Positions 20,835 to 30,250 of a stretch of 64,000 nucleotides of DNA are shown here, one piece after another. The DNA comes from Marinomonas piezotolerans. Its GTDB lineage: Bacteria > Pseudomonadota > Gammaproteobacteria > Pseudomonadales > Marinomonadaceae. Location: positions 1 through 64,000 of the forward strand of contig NZ_QKRA01000012.1 in assembly GCF_003362755.1 (NCBI RefSeq), given 5' to 3'. How positions within the stretch are numbered: position 1 is the first letter of the stretch; each line of letters opens with the position of its first letter. Position numbers and translations under genes: made by a program. The notes beneath the pieces are model-generated. The model was not told where the DNA came from. It did not search any database and saw only the letters and a program-made list of their open reading frames with translations.

Positions 20835-21419
20835 TTAGCGTTTTTGATGGCGTTCCCAATTTTCTAAACGCGCTTGTTCGCTTTTACGCATTAATACGTA
20901 AACAGCTCCTAACCCGCCATGATGACGCTGCGCGCTGTGAAATGCCATCACATTATCTAAATCACGCAGCCACTTATTGATAAAGCTTTTAATGGTTGCT
21001 TGGTTGGTGGGATCTGGAGTGCGATCGCCCTTACCGTGGACAATAATGCCGACTCGTATATCATTGCGCATGCAATCTTCTACAAATTGAAACACTTCTC
21101 TACGGGCATGCTCTACTGTTTTACGATGCAAGTCCAACCGAGCTTCCACACCATATTTACCTTGGCGCAAGCGCTTGAACACACCATCCTGCACACCTGG
21201 CCGCTTGTATTCCAACATATCATTAGGGTCAACGCGCTCGACGTAATCTTGGGATAAATGATTCCGGTCTTCTACTTTAGCAATTAAGGCAGCCTTTTGA
21301 CGCTCGACAAAGTCAACGTCACCCTGTTTTTTGCCAAGGTAAACCTCGTTTTTTTCCAACGGCCGAATACCTTGAACCTCTTGTGCGAACAAAGAGAAAT
21401 CGTTGTCGTCCTCTTGCAT
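20835..21419 (-). CDS. Smr-domain protein (SmrA/SmrB-like)
   Basis: 194-aa protein. An N-terminal DDNDFSLFAQEVQGIRPL segment typical of small gammaproteobacterial Smr proteins is followed by a C-terminal Smr domain starting LDLHRKTVEHARREV and containing VGIIVHGKGDRTP. In E. coli, SmrB cleaves mRNA at collided ribosomes; which paralogue this is cannot be settled from sequence alone. I prefer the ATG at 21419, preceded by GAGGTGG, over the GTG at 21425. Monocistronic, with a candidate promoter at 21561-21590. Confidence 0.85.
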   Translation of the reverse strand: MQEDDNDFSLFAQEVQGIRPLEKNEVYLGKKQGDVDFVERQKAALIAKVEDRNHLSQDYVERVDPNDMLEYKRPGVQDGVFKRLRQGKYGVEARLDLHRKTVEHARREVFQFVEDCMRNDIRVGIIVHGKGDRTPDPTNQATIKSFINKWLRDLDNVMAFHSAQRHHGGLGAVYVLMRKSEQARLENWERHQKR

Positions 21420-21560
21420 ATCCACCTCAATATCCTCTGCGCTATCACTGCTGCCAAAGACAAAAAAGGCTCCCTAAGGAACCTCAGCAAGCAAGGCGAA
21501 AGGAAAGAGCAAACGAAACCCATCCAAACGCTCTAATGACTGTTCTAAAATATACCACCC

Positions 21561-21590
21561 ATTATACCAGTTTCGAGCGCCAACAACGAA
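21561..21590 (-). promoter_or_regulatory. Candidate promoter for the Smr gene
   Basis: On the minus strand TTCGTT (21585-21590), 18 bases and a perfect TATAAT (21561-21566), about 140 bases before the ATG. Confidence 0.45.
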
Positions 21591-21744
21591 CACACTTCAC
21601 GCGCAGCTCTTTAACTGAATAGCGCTTAACCGTTCCGGAAAACTGGAATATGTAATAAACAATAAGGGCGCGATCTCATCAAGACTGTAAACTACAGATA
21701 CACAAATGGCGTCGGAGTCTCAATTGCCCGCCGCGGTGGCCATA

Positions 21745-21901
21745 CTAGATATCGAACCCCCACTTTAACAACTCCTCCAATGCATCCGCCACCACTGGAT
21801 CACTCATGTTGTACCAGTTCTGCATTAAAGTAAATGCGAGGCATTGTAACGAGAGAGTATGAACGCAGAGCACAGTCAGCTTTTGGTTTGCACGGTTTCG
21901 C
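21745..21901 (-). pseudogene. IS5-family transposase remnant, frameshifted
   Basis: Two minus-strand reading frames join into one IS5-like N-terminal segment. The first frame (21901-21827) reads KPKADCALRSYSLVTMPRIYF. After one extra base at 21826 the second frame (21825-21745) reads MQNWYNMSDPVVADALEEL and stops. Together they match the conserved IS5 transposase pattern YPKA...YSLxTMLRIYFMQNWYxLSDPAMEDALYE. The catalytic DDE domain and intact ends are absent. Recognised from memory of the family. It marks past insertion at the edge of the accessory region. Confidence 0.75.
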
Positions 21902-21929
21902 TTAACCTTCAAGTGACGACTATAAGATC

Positions 21930-21959
21930 AGCTCACTCTTCTGGCGAAAAGAGTTAGCT
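21930..21959. repeat. Inverted repeat near the transposase remnant
   Basis: AGCTCACTCTT and AAGAGTTAGCT are inverted copies (one mismatch) around an 8-base loop. There is no T-tract, so a simple terminator is unlikely. It could be part of the decayed element. The rest of the 21420-22119 gap holds no supported gene. Confidence 0.5.
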
Positions 21960-22119
21960 CATGGCGGATTGGAGTTCGTAACCGTACCAAGTTAGCAAAA
22001 TTGGCTGACTAACCCATTTCACCAAGAGAACGGCAACACTGTCAGTGAAGACCTTTCTGCCTATTTCAATGAGAACTCCTCACCGCTCACACTTTGTTTC
22101 AAAGCAAGTATTCGTTTTC

Positions 22120-22659
22120 TTACCAACGGTACGCTAGGCCGACGTGTAAACCCAGTCCGTCAACTTGATTCGTCGAGTTCTCTAGCGAAATATCGGCATT
22201 TGTATATTTAATTTTTACCGACATATCAAGCTGTTGATTTATCGGTGTAGCGATGCCAGTCATTGCCCACCAACCTGAACCATCTCCTTTCTGTTCATCG
22301 GAAGAATCAGAATTTTTAACTGATGTAACAGTTAATGCGGTTCGCCCAAAGCCAACCGTAAGTGACGTGAGAGGTGTCAAAGGAAAATATCCTCTAAGTC
22401 CTATATCGAGCCCCATCATCCCACTCGCTCTTTCATTCGATTGGTTAACAGAAATAGAGGAGTCAATCGCAAGAGAAATTGGCAGTGCTTCGATAGGAAA
22501 CCAGTCAGACTCAACACCAAGTACTAACTGATGCCGCTGACCTCCCCAATCAGGGCCGCGATCCACTCCGCCAATATTAAACCCAATTGAGTGCGCAGCT
22601 TGCGCAGGATTAAAAACAATACCCAGTAGCAGTGGGCTGAAAAGAACGAGCTTATTCAT
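22120..22659 (-). CDS. Small predicted outer-membrane beta-barrel protein
   Basis: 179 aa from the ATG at 22659 (GGAG nine bases upstream). An ATG five codons earlier lacks a ribosome-binding site. A signal peptide, MNKLVLFSPLLLGIVFNPAQA, is predicted with cleavage after AQA. The mature part consists of alternating amphipathic strands (for example HQLVLGVESDWF, LTVGFGRTALTV, GLGLHVGLAYRW) and ends in an aromatic residue, as outer-membrane barrels do. Its size suggests about eight strands, like OmpW/OmpX-type proteins, but I recognise no family. The start overlaps the end of the preceding membrane-protein gene, so the two are probably translationally coupled. Confidence 0.7.
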   Translation of the reverse strand: MNKLVLFSPLLLGIVFNPAQAAHSIGFNIGGVDRGPDWGGQRHQLVLGVESDWFPIEALPISLAIDSSISVNQSNERASGMMGLDIGLRGYFPLTPLTSLTVGFGRTALTVTSVKNSDSSDEQKGDGSGWWAMTGIATPINQQLDMSVKIKYTNADISLENSTNQVDGLGLHVGLAYRW

Positions 22660-23272
22660 AGTATGTTTCTCCATTTGTCGTTGGAATCTTATGACGAGAC
22701 TGTTTAGATAAGTTGCGAATAACGAGTTCGGCGATCACCAAATTAATAGCCCATGCGCTGAGCATACTGATCGTCCTAGTTGTTTCATTAAGCAGGGATG
22801 GCATGATGAACCAAGGGATGTGCGTAATAATTTGCGTGCCTGCTCCCATTGCAAGAGCATAGCAGCGGAGCATTGACTGCCAATGAGTGCCATAGCGCCG
22901 ATAGCAAATAGACACGACTGCTCTGGTAAGAAAAAATATCATTAGCAAGCTAATACCAAAGCGAATATATTCAAGTAACACGGAGTCAAATGGGTTAGTT
23001 GTTACATTATCAGTTAGTATTAATGCTGTAATGGTAATTACGTAACCTGATGCAATACTGAAAAAACCAATAATTTTATGAATTATGATTTTTTTATGCG
23101 CAGTCATAAACACACACTGCAATAGCATTAACCACATAAAAATAAACGAAGATGAGATGTGTGCATTCCAAACAGCACTATGTTTTTGGAACAGAAGCTC
23201 ACTTAAGATAATAAGTGAAAGCAGTGAACTAAAAATGATACATATGATGATAAGCGGTTGGTAACGAGACAT
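22652..23272 (-). CDS. Integral membrane protein, DUF2306-like
   Basis: 206 aa with about six hydrophobic helices (roughly 7-27, 38-57, 67-88, 101-120, 138-157, 165-185). The pattern AHISSSFIFMWLMLLQCVF...HKKIIIHKIIGFFSI, with histidines at helix ends, resembles DUF2306/predicted heme-type membrane proteins; this is a resemblance, not proof. Visibly AT-rich compared with the ribosomal genes. Overlaps the barrel gene downstream and is divergent from a LysR regulator, its likely controller. Function unknown. Confidence 0.6.
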   Translation of the reverse strand: MSRYQPLIIICIIFSSLLSLIILSELLFQKHSAVWNAHISSSFIFMWLMLLQCVFMTAHKKIIIHKIIGFFSIASGYVITITALILTDNVTTNPFDSVLLEYIRFGISLLMIFFLTRAVVSICYRRYGTHWQSMLRCYALAMGAGTQIITHIPWFIMPSLLNETTRTISMLSAWAINLVIAELVIRNLSKQSRHKIPTTNGETYYE

Positions 23273-23293
23273 TTAATTGATCACTATGGTTGT

Positions 23294-23317
23294 CTTAGTT
23301 TTGAACTGAGTGCTAAG
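23294..23317. promoter_or_regulatory. Nested palindrome, candidate LysR-type operator
   Basis: Outer arms CTTAG (23294-23298) and CTAAG (23313-23317) enclose AGTT-TTG-AACT (23297-23307). Dyads with a T-N11-A core between a LysR gene and a divergent target are the usual binding sites of this family. Binding is inferred only. Confidence 0.4.
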
Positions 23318-23374
23318 TATTACGTCGGTTGTATTTTTGGGGAATAGAAAAGATTGAACGGGGCTTATTTATAT

Positions 23375-24274
23375 ATGAATAGCAATATGTTGTTCGATTG
23401 GCATTACGCTTACTGTTTTCTGATCGTTGCAGAGACAGGTAGCTTATCATCAGCAGCAAAGCGAATCGGAATATCCCAACCTACACTTGGCCGCAATATT
23501 TCGAATTTAGAAGAACAGCTTTCTATGACGCTATTCCATCGTTCTACACAAGGTTTATCCTTAACTCAATCTGGGCGTCAATTACTTATTCATGTAAAAG
23601 AGATGCATGAAAGCGCGAACAAGGCTTCATTGCTTGCAGCGGGAACGAGTAAAGATTTCCATGGTAGGGTTTGCATATCTGCAACAGAATGGTTTGCAAC
23701 CACCTATTTACCCAAATTTATCAAAAAGATGAGAGGCCTTTACTCAAATTTATGTATCGAAGTGGTATCCACAAATGAGTTAACAGACTTGCGAAAACAA
23801 GATGCAGATATTGCTATTCGAAACGGCCGCCCTACTGAACCAGACCTTATTGCGAGGAAGGTAGGTATTGAATACTATGGGTTTTATGCAAGCCAAGATT
23901 ATCTTGAATCTATAGAGTTTTCTGACGAAAGTGTGAACTGGAAATCTATTGATTTTATTGGCTTTCATAAATTTGAACAGTTAGCTTCATTCCTTTCTTC
24001 TGAAAGCACTATGTTTAATAATGTTAACATTAGCGCAATGGCTAATAATACTTTAGCCAATTGTGCTTTAATTAAGCAAGGTATCGGTGTTGGCATAGTA
24101 TCTAACTCTCACGCTAAAAATCATCCAGATTTAATTAAAATTTTAGATAAACATCCTTTACCAAAATCAGAAATATGGTTGGTATCACACCAAGCATTAC
24201 AAACGAGTGTAAAATTTAAAGCTATCTACGATCATTTGGCCCAATTTTTAATCGAAAATATGCACAATAACTGA
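23375..24274 (+). CDS. LysR-family transcriptional regulator
   Basis: 299 aa from the ATG at 23375; another ATG lies four codons on and a TTG seven codons before, none with a good ribosome-binding site. The N-terminal winged helix-turn-helix is clear: FLIVAETGSLSSAAKRIGISQPTLGRNISNLEEQL. The C-terminal part is a LysR substrate-binding domain (DADIAIRNGRP...LIARKVG). Effector unknown. Divergent from the DUF2306-like/barrel pair, which it probably regulates. The coding sequence is notably A/T-rich, as expected for acquired DNA. Confidence 0.88.
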   Translation: MNSNMLFDWHYAYCFLIVAETGSLSSAAKRIGISQPTLGRNISNLEEQLSMTLFHRSTQGLSLTQSGRQLLIHVKEMHESANKASLLAAGTSKDFHGRVCISATEWFATTYLPKFIKKMRGLYSNLCIEVVSTNELTDLRKQDADIAIRNGRPTEPDLIARKVGIEYYGFYASQDYLESIEFSDESVNWKSIDFIGFHKFEQLASFLSSESTMFNNVNISAMANNTLANCALIKQGIGVGIVSNSHAKNHPDLIKILDKHPLPKSEIWLVSHQALQTSVKFKAIYDHLAQFLIENMHNN

Positions 24275-24549
24275 ACCTGAAAAATTTATGATCTCCGACC
24301 TCAGTCAAGTAAATGTGATCTAAGAAACATTCACACAAGTTATTCTACTCCGCTGCGGTGAGTAAAAGCAGTGAAGCTCGTCTATTTCCTGGTTGATGGA
24401 TGAAATGACGTTTTATAACGGCGTTTTTAAAGTGCAAACATGTTTACGGCTAGGCTCCACTGATACGCTTCAAGACGTGCTTACTACAGGTTCCCAAATC
24501 AGAGCAATCCAAAGGAATCAAATGCGTAAACATCAGACCCTTTTACCCA
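24275..24549. other. Intergenic region without a recognised gene
   Basis: Between the LysR gene and the ssb terminator. A 69-codon plus-strand ORF at 24393 lacks a ribosome-binding site and family resemblance. No tRNA-like fold or clear repeat is seen. It probably marks the junction where the accessory block meets the conserved ssb-uvrA region. Confidence 0.5.
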
Positions 24550-24577
24550 AAAAAGAAGGCCGCTATTTAGCGGCCTT
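24548..24577 (-). terminator. Terminator after ssb
   Basis: On the minus strand AAGGCCGC-TAAATA-GCGGCCTT is followed by CTTTTTT, directly downstream of the ssb stop. Confidence 0.9.
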
Positions 24578-24614
24578 ACAAGAGAATTTTTTACATCTTT
24601 GATTTTATCTTTGA

Positions 24615-25313
24615 TCAGAACGGTATGTCGTCATCAAAGTCATCAAAGTTTGGTGCTGGCTGTTGCGGCTTAGCTGGCTGCTCTGGCGCTTTAGGTTGAG
24701 CAGGCTGCTGTGCCGGAGCGGGTTGCTGCGGCTGGTTGCCCCAGCTACCGAATGACTGCGGTTGAGCGGCTGGAGCTGGCTGCTGCGGCTGACCGTAACC
24801 TCCTTGTGCTGGAGGCTGTTGTGGTTGACCGTAGCCTCCTTGATGCGCTGGCTGTGCTGGTTGCTGCGGTGCTGCACCGTATCCGCCTTGCTGTGGCGCG
24901 GATTGTTGTGGCTGACCACCGTAACCTCCCCCCATATTATTATCATATCCGCCTTGCTGTCCGTCCGAACGCCCATCAAGCAATTGCATTTCATTCGCAA
25001 CAATCTCTGTGGTGTAGCGCTTAACGCCATCTTTTTCCCACTCACGAGTACGCAATGAGCCTTCAACGTAAACCTTGGAGCCTTTCTTGATGAAATCCCC
25101 CGCGATTTGACCTAGACGGTAGTTACCTCGATCCATAAAAGCGACACGATGCCACTCTGTGCGCTCTTGCATCTGCCCAGTTTGACGGTCACGCCAACTC
25201 TCGGTCGTTGCCAAGTTAACATTCGCTACAGCCGCGCCAGATGGCATAAAACGAACTTCGGCATCGCTACCCGCATTACCGATCAAGATTACTTTATTGA
25301 TTCCACGTGCCAT
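24615..25313 (-). CDS. ssb: Single-stranded DNA-binding protein
   Basis: Essential tetrameric protein that coats ssDNA and recruits replication and repair partners. The OB-fold spans residues 1-110 ([30 protein letters not shown]). A long Gly/Gln/Pro-rich linker with repeated [10 protein letters not shown] units follows, then the acidic partner-binding tip DFDDDIPF. At 232 aa it is longer than E. coli SSB (178 aa), entirely because of the linker. Downstream of the MFS gene (36-base gap); no LexA box is visible directly before it. Confidence 0.97.
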   Translation of the reverse strand: MARGINKVILIGNAGSDAEVRFMPSGAAVANVNLATTESWRDRQTGQMQERTEWHRVAFMDRGNYRLGQIAGDFIKKGSKVYVEGSLRTREWEKDGVKRYTTEIVANEMQLLDGRSDGQQGGYDNNMGGGYGGQPQQSAPQQGGYGAAPQQPAQPAHQGGYGQPQQPPAQGGYGQPQQPAPAAQPQSFGSWGNQPQQPAPAQQPAQPKAPEQPAKPQQPAPNFDDFDDDIPF

Positions 25314-25349
25314 TTGGTCACTCCAATTCTTTTAATCTAAAAATTCTTA

Positions 25350-26705
25350 TCACTGTATGTGCGGCGCTATTTTCTGTAGCGCCGCTTTATCTAGTTGTTT
25401 CTTATCTACCTTCAAATAAGCCGTTTGCTCATCTATAAAAATCTGCATCTCTTCCACTCCTTGGATTTGCGTTAATTGTTGCTTTAATCGCTTAACATCT
25501 TGCTCGCTATGTGCGGCGATGCTAAAAGCGATACTTCCTAATTGTCGTGGCGCTGGCTGCATCATACTGATCAAAGCCCAACATAACCACAACGCACCGA
25601 TGACTGAGAACAAAACGGTAACTGAGGTATGCTGAAGTAGCCAGCCTCCTCCTGCACCGCCAATAAATGTCCCCATAAATTGATGCGTAGAGAACACACC
25701 CATCGCGGTACCGCGATAACCAACGGGAGCTTGTTTACTAATAACAGAAGGTAAAGTTGCTTCGAGAGTATTGAACGCCACAAAGAACAAGCATACCGTA
25801 ATTGCGAACATCCACAACTGACCAACCCACTCCATTAGCAGAGTTGTCCCACCCATAACGGCAATAACCAAGGTTAGCACTTGCTTCATCTTGCCTTTAC
25901 CTTCGGCGGCAATCACTAATGGCAACATAGCCAAAAATGCAAACGCCATCACGATTAAGTACAAGATACTATGCTGCCCCAATGATAAACCGTAACGATT
26001 AACTAACATACTAGGGATGGCGACAAATAGAGCAGTTAAACTACCGTGTAGAAGTAGCACACTTACATTGAGAAAGCGCAATCTGGAATCCGCCAATACG
26101 CTTCCAAGAGCGACCATATTCGGGGTGGTGTCGCGACGAAACGAATGCTGAGTGGCATTAGGAACCCCCCAAACGACCAGCACAATCCCTACTAGCGAAA
26201 ACACAAAGGAAAGGTAAAACAAACCTGATAATCCGATCCAACCAAAGAGAACTGGTCCCAATATCAATGACACCATAAATGAGGCACCGATACTGATCCC
26301 TACCATCGCCATAGCTTTGGTTCGGCTTTGCTCTTTTGTGACATCGCTAAGCAATGCCATTAGCGTGCTAGCAATGGCTCCAGCACCTTGGATTGCTCGG
26401 CCGAAGATCAAGGTCGTAATACTGTCAGCATTGGCGCAAATCACACTCCCCATTGCAAACAACAGCAAACCAAACACGATAACCTTTTTGCGCCCAACCT
26501 TATCAGACATCATTCCCATTGGGATCTGTAACACCGCCTGTGTGAAGCCATAAATCCCGATAGCGGCACCTATCAGTGCTGCGTCCGCTCCTTGGAGCCC
26601 ATCAGCAGCGACGCTTATCACGGGCATAACTAAAAATAAGCCGAGCATACGGAATAGATATACCGTTGCGAGTGCAAGCACAGAACGACGTTCGATGACA
26701 TCCAT
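25350..26705 (-). CDS. MFS transporter
   Basis: 451-aa, 12-helix major facilitator superfamily protein. The loop 2-3 signature appears as GMMSDKVGRKKVI; the N-terminal half is LATVYLFRMLGLFLVMPVIS. The last ~60 residues (LGSIAFSIAAHSEQDVKRLKQQL...AYLKVDKKQLD) form a soluble extension resembling a small ferredoxin-like, HMA-type fold but without the CXXC metal site. Lying between uvrA and ssb is a conserved context in Pseudomonas-like bacteria. Substrate unknown. Confidence 0.85.
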   Translation of the reverse strand: MDVIERRSVLALATVYLFRMLGLFLVMPVISVAADGLQGADAALIGAAIGIYGFTQAVLQIPMGMMSDKVGRKKVIVFGLLLFAMGSVICANADSITTLIFGRAIQGAGAIASTLMALLSDVTKEQSRTKAMAMVGISIGASFMVSLILGPVLFGWIGLSGLFYLSFVFSLVGIVLVVWGVPNATQHSFRRDTTPNMVALGSVLADSRLRFLNVSVLLLHGSLTALFVAIPSMLVNRYGLSLGQHSILYLIVMAFAFLAMLPLVIAAEGKGKMKQVLTLVIAVMGGTTLLMEWVGQLWMFAITVCLFFVAFNTLEATLPSVISKQAPVGYRGTAMGVFSTHQFMGTFIGGAGGGWLLQHTSVTVLFSVIGALWLCWALISMMQPAPRQLGSIAFSIAAHSEQDVKRLKQQLTQIQGVEEMQIFIDEQTAYLKVDKKQLDKAALQKIAPHIQ

Positions 26706-26770
26706 AGTAGTTACTACTTACGTATTTGGAGACAATTATAGAAAGAACCGGGATTTTACTAAAAATACCG

Positions 26771-26799
26771 TTGAAGCTCTATTTCAAGTACTGTAAAAA
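26771..26799 (+). promoter_or_regulatory. Candidate uvrA promoter
   Basis: TTGAAG (26771-26776), 17 bases, TAAAAA (26794-26799). The -10 overlaps the LexA box, which would explain repression. Confidence 0.5.
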
Positions 26800-26808
26800 T
26801 AGACAGTT
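26789..26808 (+). promoter_or_regulatory. LexA (SOS) box of uvrA
   Basis: TACTGTAAAAATAGACAGTT fits the gammaproteobacterial SOS consensus CTG-N10-CAG with an A/T-rich centre. It lies about 50 bases before the uvrA ATG, as expected for an SOS-induced nucleotide-excision-repair gene. Confidence 0.85.
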
Positions 26809-26857
26809 ATTCTATTTTGAATGATTTTTTCCTTGGTTGCATTTATTTTGGAGACAC

Positions 26858-29677
26858 ATGGATACCATTACTATTCGCGGTGCGCGGACTCATAATCTAA
26901 AAAATATCGATTTAGACATCCCACGCGACAAGTTGGTAGTGATTACCGGACTATCTGGTTCAGGCAAGTCATCATTAGCTTTTGACACTCTCTACGCTGA
27001 GGGTCAACGTCGTTACGTAGAATCGCTCTCGACTTATGCTCGCCAGTTTCTATCCATGATGGACAAGCCCGATATCGACCATATCGAAGGCCTATCTCCC
27101 GCAATCTCTATTGAGCAAAAGTCAACATCCCATAACCCGCGCTCTACAGTTGGCACGATTACAGAAATTTATGACTACTTGCGCTTACTGTTTGCACGTG
27201 CAGGTCAACCTCGCTGCCCTGACCACGGTGAACCGCTCGAAGCACAAACCATTAGCCAAATGGTGGACAAGGTACTCTCTCTGCCTGAAGACAGCAAGAT
27301 GATGATGCTAGCTCCTATCATCAAAGATCGCAAAGGTGAGCACTTACACACCATTAGTGAACTACTATCAAAGGGCTTTGTCCGAGCACGCATTGATGGG
27401 ATAGTGGTCGATTTAGACGATGCGCCTACACTAGAAAAGAACAAAAAACATACCATTGAAGTAGTAATTGACCGCTTTAAAGTTCGTTCGGATCTTCAGC
27501 TACGCTTGGCAGAATCATTCGAGACATGTCTCTCTCTATCAGATGGTATTGCTAAGATCATCAACATGGATGATGAAACTGATGAGCATGTTTTCTCCAG
27601 TAAGTTCGCCTGTCCTGTGTGCGGATACGCTATTACTGAACTTGAACCGAGAATGTTCTCCTTCAACAACCCTAATGGCGCATGCCAAACCTGTGATGGA
27701 TTGGGCACTCATCAAGTCTTTGATCCCGATCGAGTTATTCAAAACAGCAGCCTCACGCTCGGAGAAGGTGCAATTCGTGGCTGGGGACGCCGCAGTATAT
27801 TCTACTTCCAACAACTCAACGCTCTTGCTAATTTCTACGGTTTTGACATCAACCTGAAGTTTCAAGATATCCCTGAGAAATTCCAAGATAAGATTCTTAA
27901 TGGGTCGGGGAAAGACAAAATAGACTTTGTCTACATTAACGAACGCGGCGACAAAATGACTCGCTCCCATGTCTTTGAAGGCGTACTACCAAATTTAAAC
28001 CGACGTTATCATGAGACAGAATCCGACAGCGTTCGTGAAGACCTCTCTCAATACATTAGTGTACAGCCCTGCCCTACGTGTCAGGGCACTCGCCTAAACC
28101 GATCAGCTCGAAATGTTTTCATTTCTCAGGAAACCTTACCTGACATTGTTAAGAAACCAATCGCTGAATGTTTGCAATACTTTGAAACGCTACAGCTGAC
28201 GGGTTCCCGTGGCGAAATAGCTTCTAAAATTTTAAAAGAGATCCGAGATCGCCTGACCTTTCTCGTGAATGTCGGCCTCGATTATTTAACACTCGACCGC
28301 AAAGCAGACTCCTTGTCAGGTGGCGAAGCACAACGTATCCGCCTTGCCAGCCAAATCGGTGCTGGCCTTGTAGGCGTAATGTATATCCTAGACGAACCAT
28401 CAATCGGCCTACATCAACGAGACAACGAGCGCCTTATAGCTACCCTAACGCGACTACGTGATTTAGGTAATACCGTGATCGTTGTAGAACACGATGAAGA
28501 TGCAATTCGAATTGCAGACCACGTCGTCGACATCGGCCCAGGAGCAGGTGTACATGGCGGACAAATAATCGCATCTGGCACACCAGAAGATATCATGGCA
28601 TGTAAGAGCTCTATAACAGGACAGTTTTTAACTGGTCAACGCAAAATAGAGATACCAGCATTGCGTCATCAAGCGATAGAAGGAAAACAATTAACGCTCC
28701 ACGGCGCCCACGGCAACAACTTGAACGATGTCACTCTGAATATACCAGTTGGCGTTATGACTTGTGTAACAGGTGTATCAGGGTCAGGGAAATCAACATT
28801 AATCAACGGCACATTGTTCCCTTTAGCTGCAACGGCGCTCAATGGAGCAACGACTCTCAAAGCAGCGGGCTATGAAAAAATAGAAGGCCTTGATCACTTC
28901 GATAAGTGTGTAGACATCGATCAAAGCCCAATCGGGCGAACACCAAGATCCAACCCAGCGACTTATACGGGTATCTTCACCCCCATGCGGGAGCTTTTCG
29001 CAGCAACACAGGAAGCTCGATCGAGAGGATATAAACCTGGGCGCTTTTCATTCAATGTCAAAGGGGGCCGATGTGAAGCGTGTCAAGGAGACGGCGTCAT
29101 CAAAGTGGAGATGCACTTTCTGCCGGATGTATACGTTCCTTGTGACGTTTGTAAAGGCCATCGTTACAATCGAGAAACCCTTGAAGTCACCTACAAAGGA
29201 AAGAACATTCATGAATGCTTATCAATGACTATTGAAGATGCACGCGAATTTTTCGATCCTGTGCCGTCTATTGCTCGAAAGTTACAGACGCTAATGGACG
29301 TTGGACTTGGTTACATTCGCCTAGGTCAAGCCGCCACAACGCTATCGGGCGGTGAAGCACAACGCGTTAAACTGGCAAAAGAGCTTTCCAAACGGGACAC
29401 TGGGAAAACACTGTATATACTTGATGAACCTACTACTGGATTACATTTTGCAGATATAGAATTACTTCTCGATGTACTTCATCGATTGCGTGACCATGGC
29501 AATACTGTCGTTGTTATCGAACACAACTTAGATGTCATTAAAACTGCAGATTGGATTATAGACCTAGGACCAGAGGGCGGCAGTGGCGGAGGCTATATTA
29601 TTGCCGAAGGCACTCCCGAAACGGTTGCGACGTCGAGCACTTCCCATACTGCTCGCTTCCTTAAAGATATGCTGTAA
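26858..29677 (+). CDS. uvrA: Excinuclease ABC subunit A
   Basis: Damage-recognition ATPase of nucleotide excision repair, acting with UvrB. 939 aa from the ATG at 26858, with GGAG four bases upstream; [14 protein letters not shown] matches E. coli. Two ABC modules are visible: Walker [10 protein letters not shown] (31-39) and GVSGSGKST, and signatures LSGGEAQRI and LSGGEAQRV. Zinc modules are CPVCGY...CQTC and CEACQGDG...CDVCKGH. SOS control is supported by the LexA box. Followed by a terminator. Confidence 0.98.
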   Translation: MDTITIRGARTHNLKNIDLDIPRDKLVVITGLSGSGKSSLAFDTLYAEGQRRYVESLSTYARQFLSMMDKPDIDHIEGLSPAISIEQKSTSHNPRSTVGTITEIYDYLRLLFARAGQPRCPDHGEPLEAQTISQMVDKVLSLPEDSKMMMLAPIIKDRKGEHLHTISELLSKGFVRARIDGIVVDLDDAPTLEKNKKHTIEVVIDRFKVRSDLQLRLAESFETCLSLSDGIAKIINMDDETDEHVFSSKFACPVCGYAITELEPRMFSFNNPNGACQTCDGLGTHQVFDPDRVIQNSSLTLGEGAIRGWGRRSIFYFQQLNALANFYGFDINLKFQDIPEKFQDKILNGSGKDKIDFVYINERGDKMTRSHVFEGVLPNLNRRYHETESDSVREDLSQYISVQPCPTCQGTRLNRSARNVFISQETLPDIVKKPIAECLQYFETLQLTGSRGEIASKILKEIRDRLTFLVNVGLDYLTLDRKADSLSGGEAQRIRLASQIGAGLVGVMYILDEPSIGLHQRDNERLIATLTRLRDLGNTVIVVEHDEDAIRIADHVVDIGPGAGVHGGQIIASGTPEDIMACKSSITGQFLTGQRKIEIPALRHQAIEGKQLTLHGAHGNNLNDVTLNIPVGVMTCVTGVSGSGKSTLINGTLFPLAATALNGATTLKAAGYEKIEGLDHFDKCVDIDQSPIGRTPRSNPATYTGIFTPMRELFAATQEARSRGYKPGRFSFNVKGGRCEACQGDGVIKVEMHFLPDVYVPCDVCKGHRYNRETLEVTYKGKNIHECLSMTIEDAREFFDPVPSIARKLQTLMDVGLGYIRLGQAATTLSGGEAQRVKLAKELSKRDTGKTLYILDEPTTGLHFADIELLLDVLHRLRDHGNTVVVIEHNLDVIKTADWIIDLGPEGGSGGGYIIAEGTPETVATSSTSHTARFLKDML

Positions 29678-29710
29678 GTACAATGCTCAACATCCCCATG
29701 CCTTAACAAC

Positions 29711-29743
29711 AAAAAAAGGGACTGCAATGCAGTCCCTTTTTAG
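29711..29743 (+). terminator. Terminator after uvrA
   Basis: GGGACTGCA-A-TGCAGTCCC with A-tract before and TTTTT after. Confidence 0.92.
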
Positions 29744-29781
29744 TATTAGATCTGAACTATTTCGAACCGAATACTGAAACG

Positions 29782-29811
29782 AAAAAGGCCGAGTATTAAC
29801 TCGGCCTTTTT
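29782..29811. terminator. Terminator of the alpha operon (after rplQ)
   Basis: AAAAAGGCCGAGT-ATTA-ACTCGGCCTTTTT, a near-perfect bidirectional hairpin just beyond the rplQ stop. Confidence 0.93.
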
Positions 29812-29824
29812 ACGCAAATGCTAA

Positions 29825-30208
29825 TTACTCAGCGTCTGCAGCTTCCGCAACTGGACGATCGACCAGTTCAACGTAAGCCATAGGTGCATTGTCACCTGCA
29901 CGGAATCCACATTTTAGAATGCGAACATAACCGCCAGGACGACCTTGGTAACGAGGACCAAGCTCAGAGAACAATTTACCTACTGCATCTTTGCTACGAG
30001 TATGTGCAAAGGCTAGGCGACGATTCGCAACGGAATCTTCTTTCGCCAATGTGATCAAAGGCTCAGCAACGCGACGAAGTTCTTTGGCTTTCGGCAACGT
30101 AGTTTTGATAACTTCGTGCTCGAATAAAGAAGCAGCCATGTTTTTGAACATCGCTTTACGATGTGAGCTAGTACGGTTTAAGTGACGTCCACTCTTACGA
30201 TGACGCAT
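29825..30208 (-). CDS. rplQ: 50S ribosomal protein L17
   Basis: 127-aa large-subunit protein starting [23 protein letters not shown], the universal L17 N-terminus; the C-terminal extension is short and acidic. Last gene of the alpha operon, 42 bases after rpoA. Confidence 0.98.
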   Translation of the reverse strand: MRHRKSGRHLNRTSSHRKAMFKNMAASLFEHEVIKTTLPKAKELRRVAEPLITLAKEDSVANRRLAFAHTRSKDAVGKLFSELGPRYQGRPGGYVRILKCGFRAGDNAPMAYVELVDRPVAEAADAE

Positions 30209-30250
30209 TTTACATTCCTTACCAAACTACGGTGGTCAGGGAACAATGAT

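Noticed and set aside
24393-24602. Possible 69-aa gene on the plus strand
   Set aside because: No ribosome-binding site or family resemblance, and it runs through the ssb terminator hairpin.
24760-24950. Possible tandem DNA repeat or CRISPR-like array
   Set aside because: The repetition encodes the Gly/Gln/Pro-rich linker of SSB and has no uniform repeat-spacer structure.
27539-27970. 143-codon minus-strand open frame
   Set aside because: Antisense to uvrA with no start signals.
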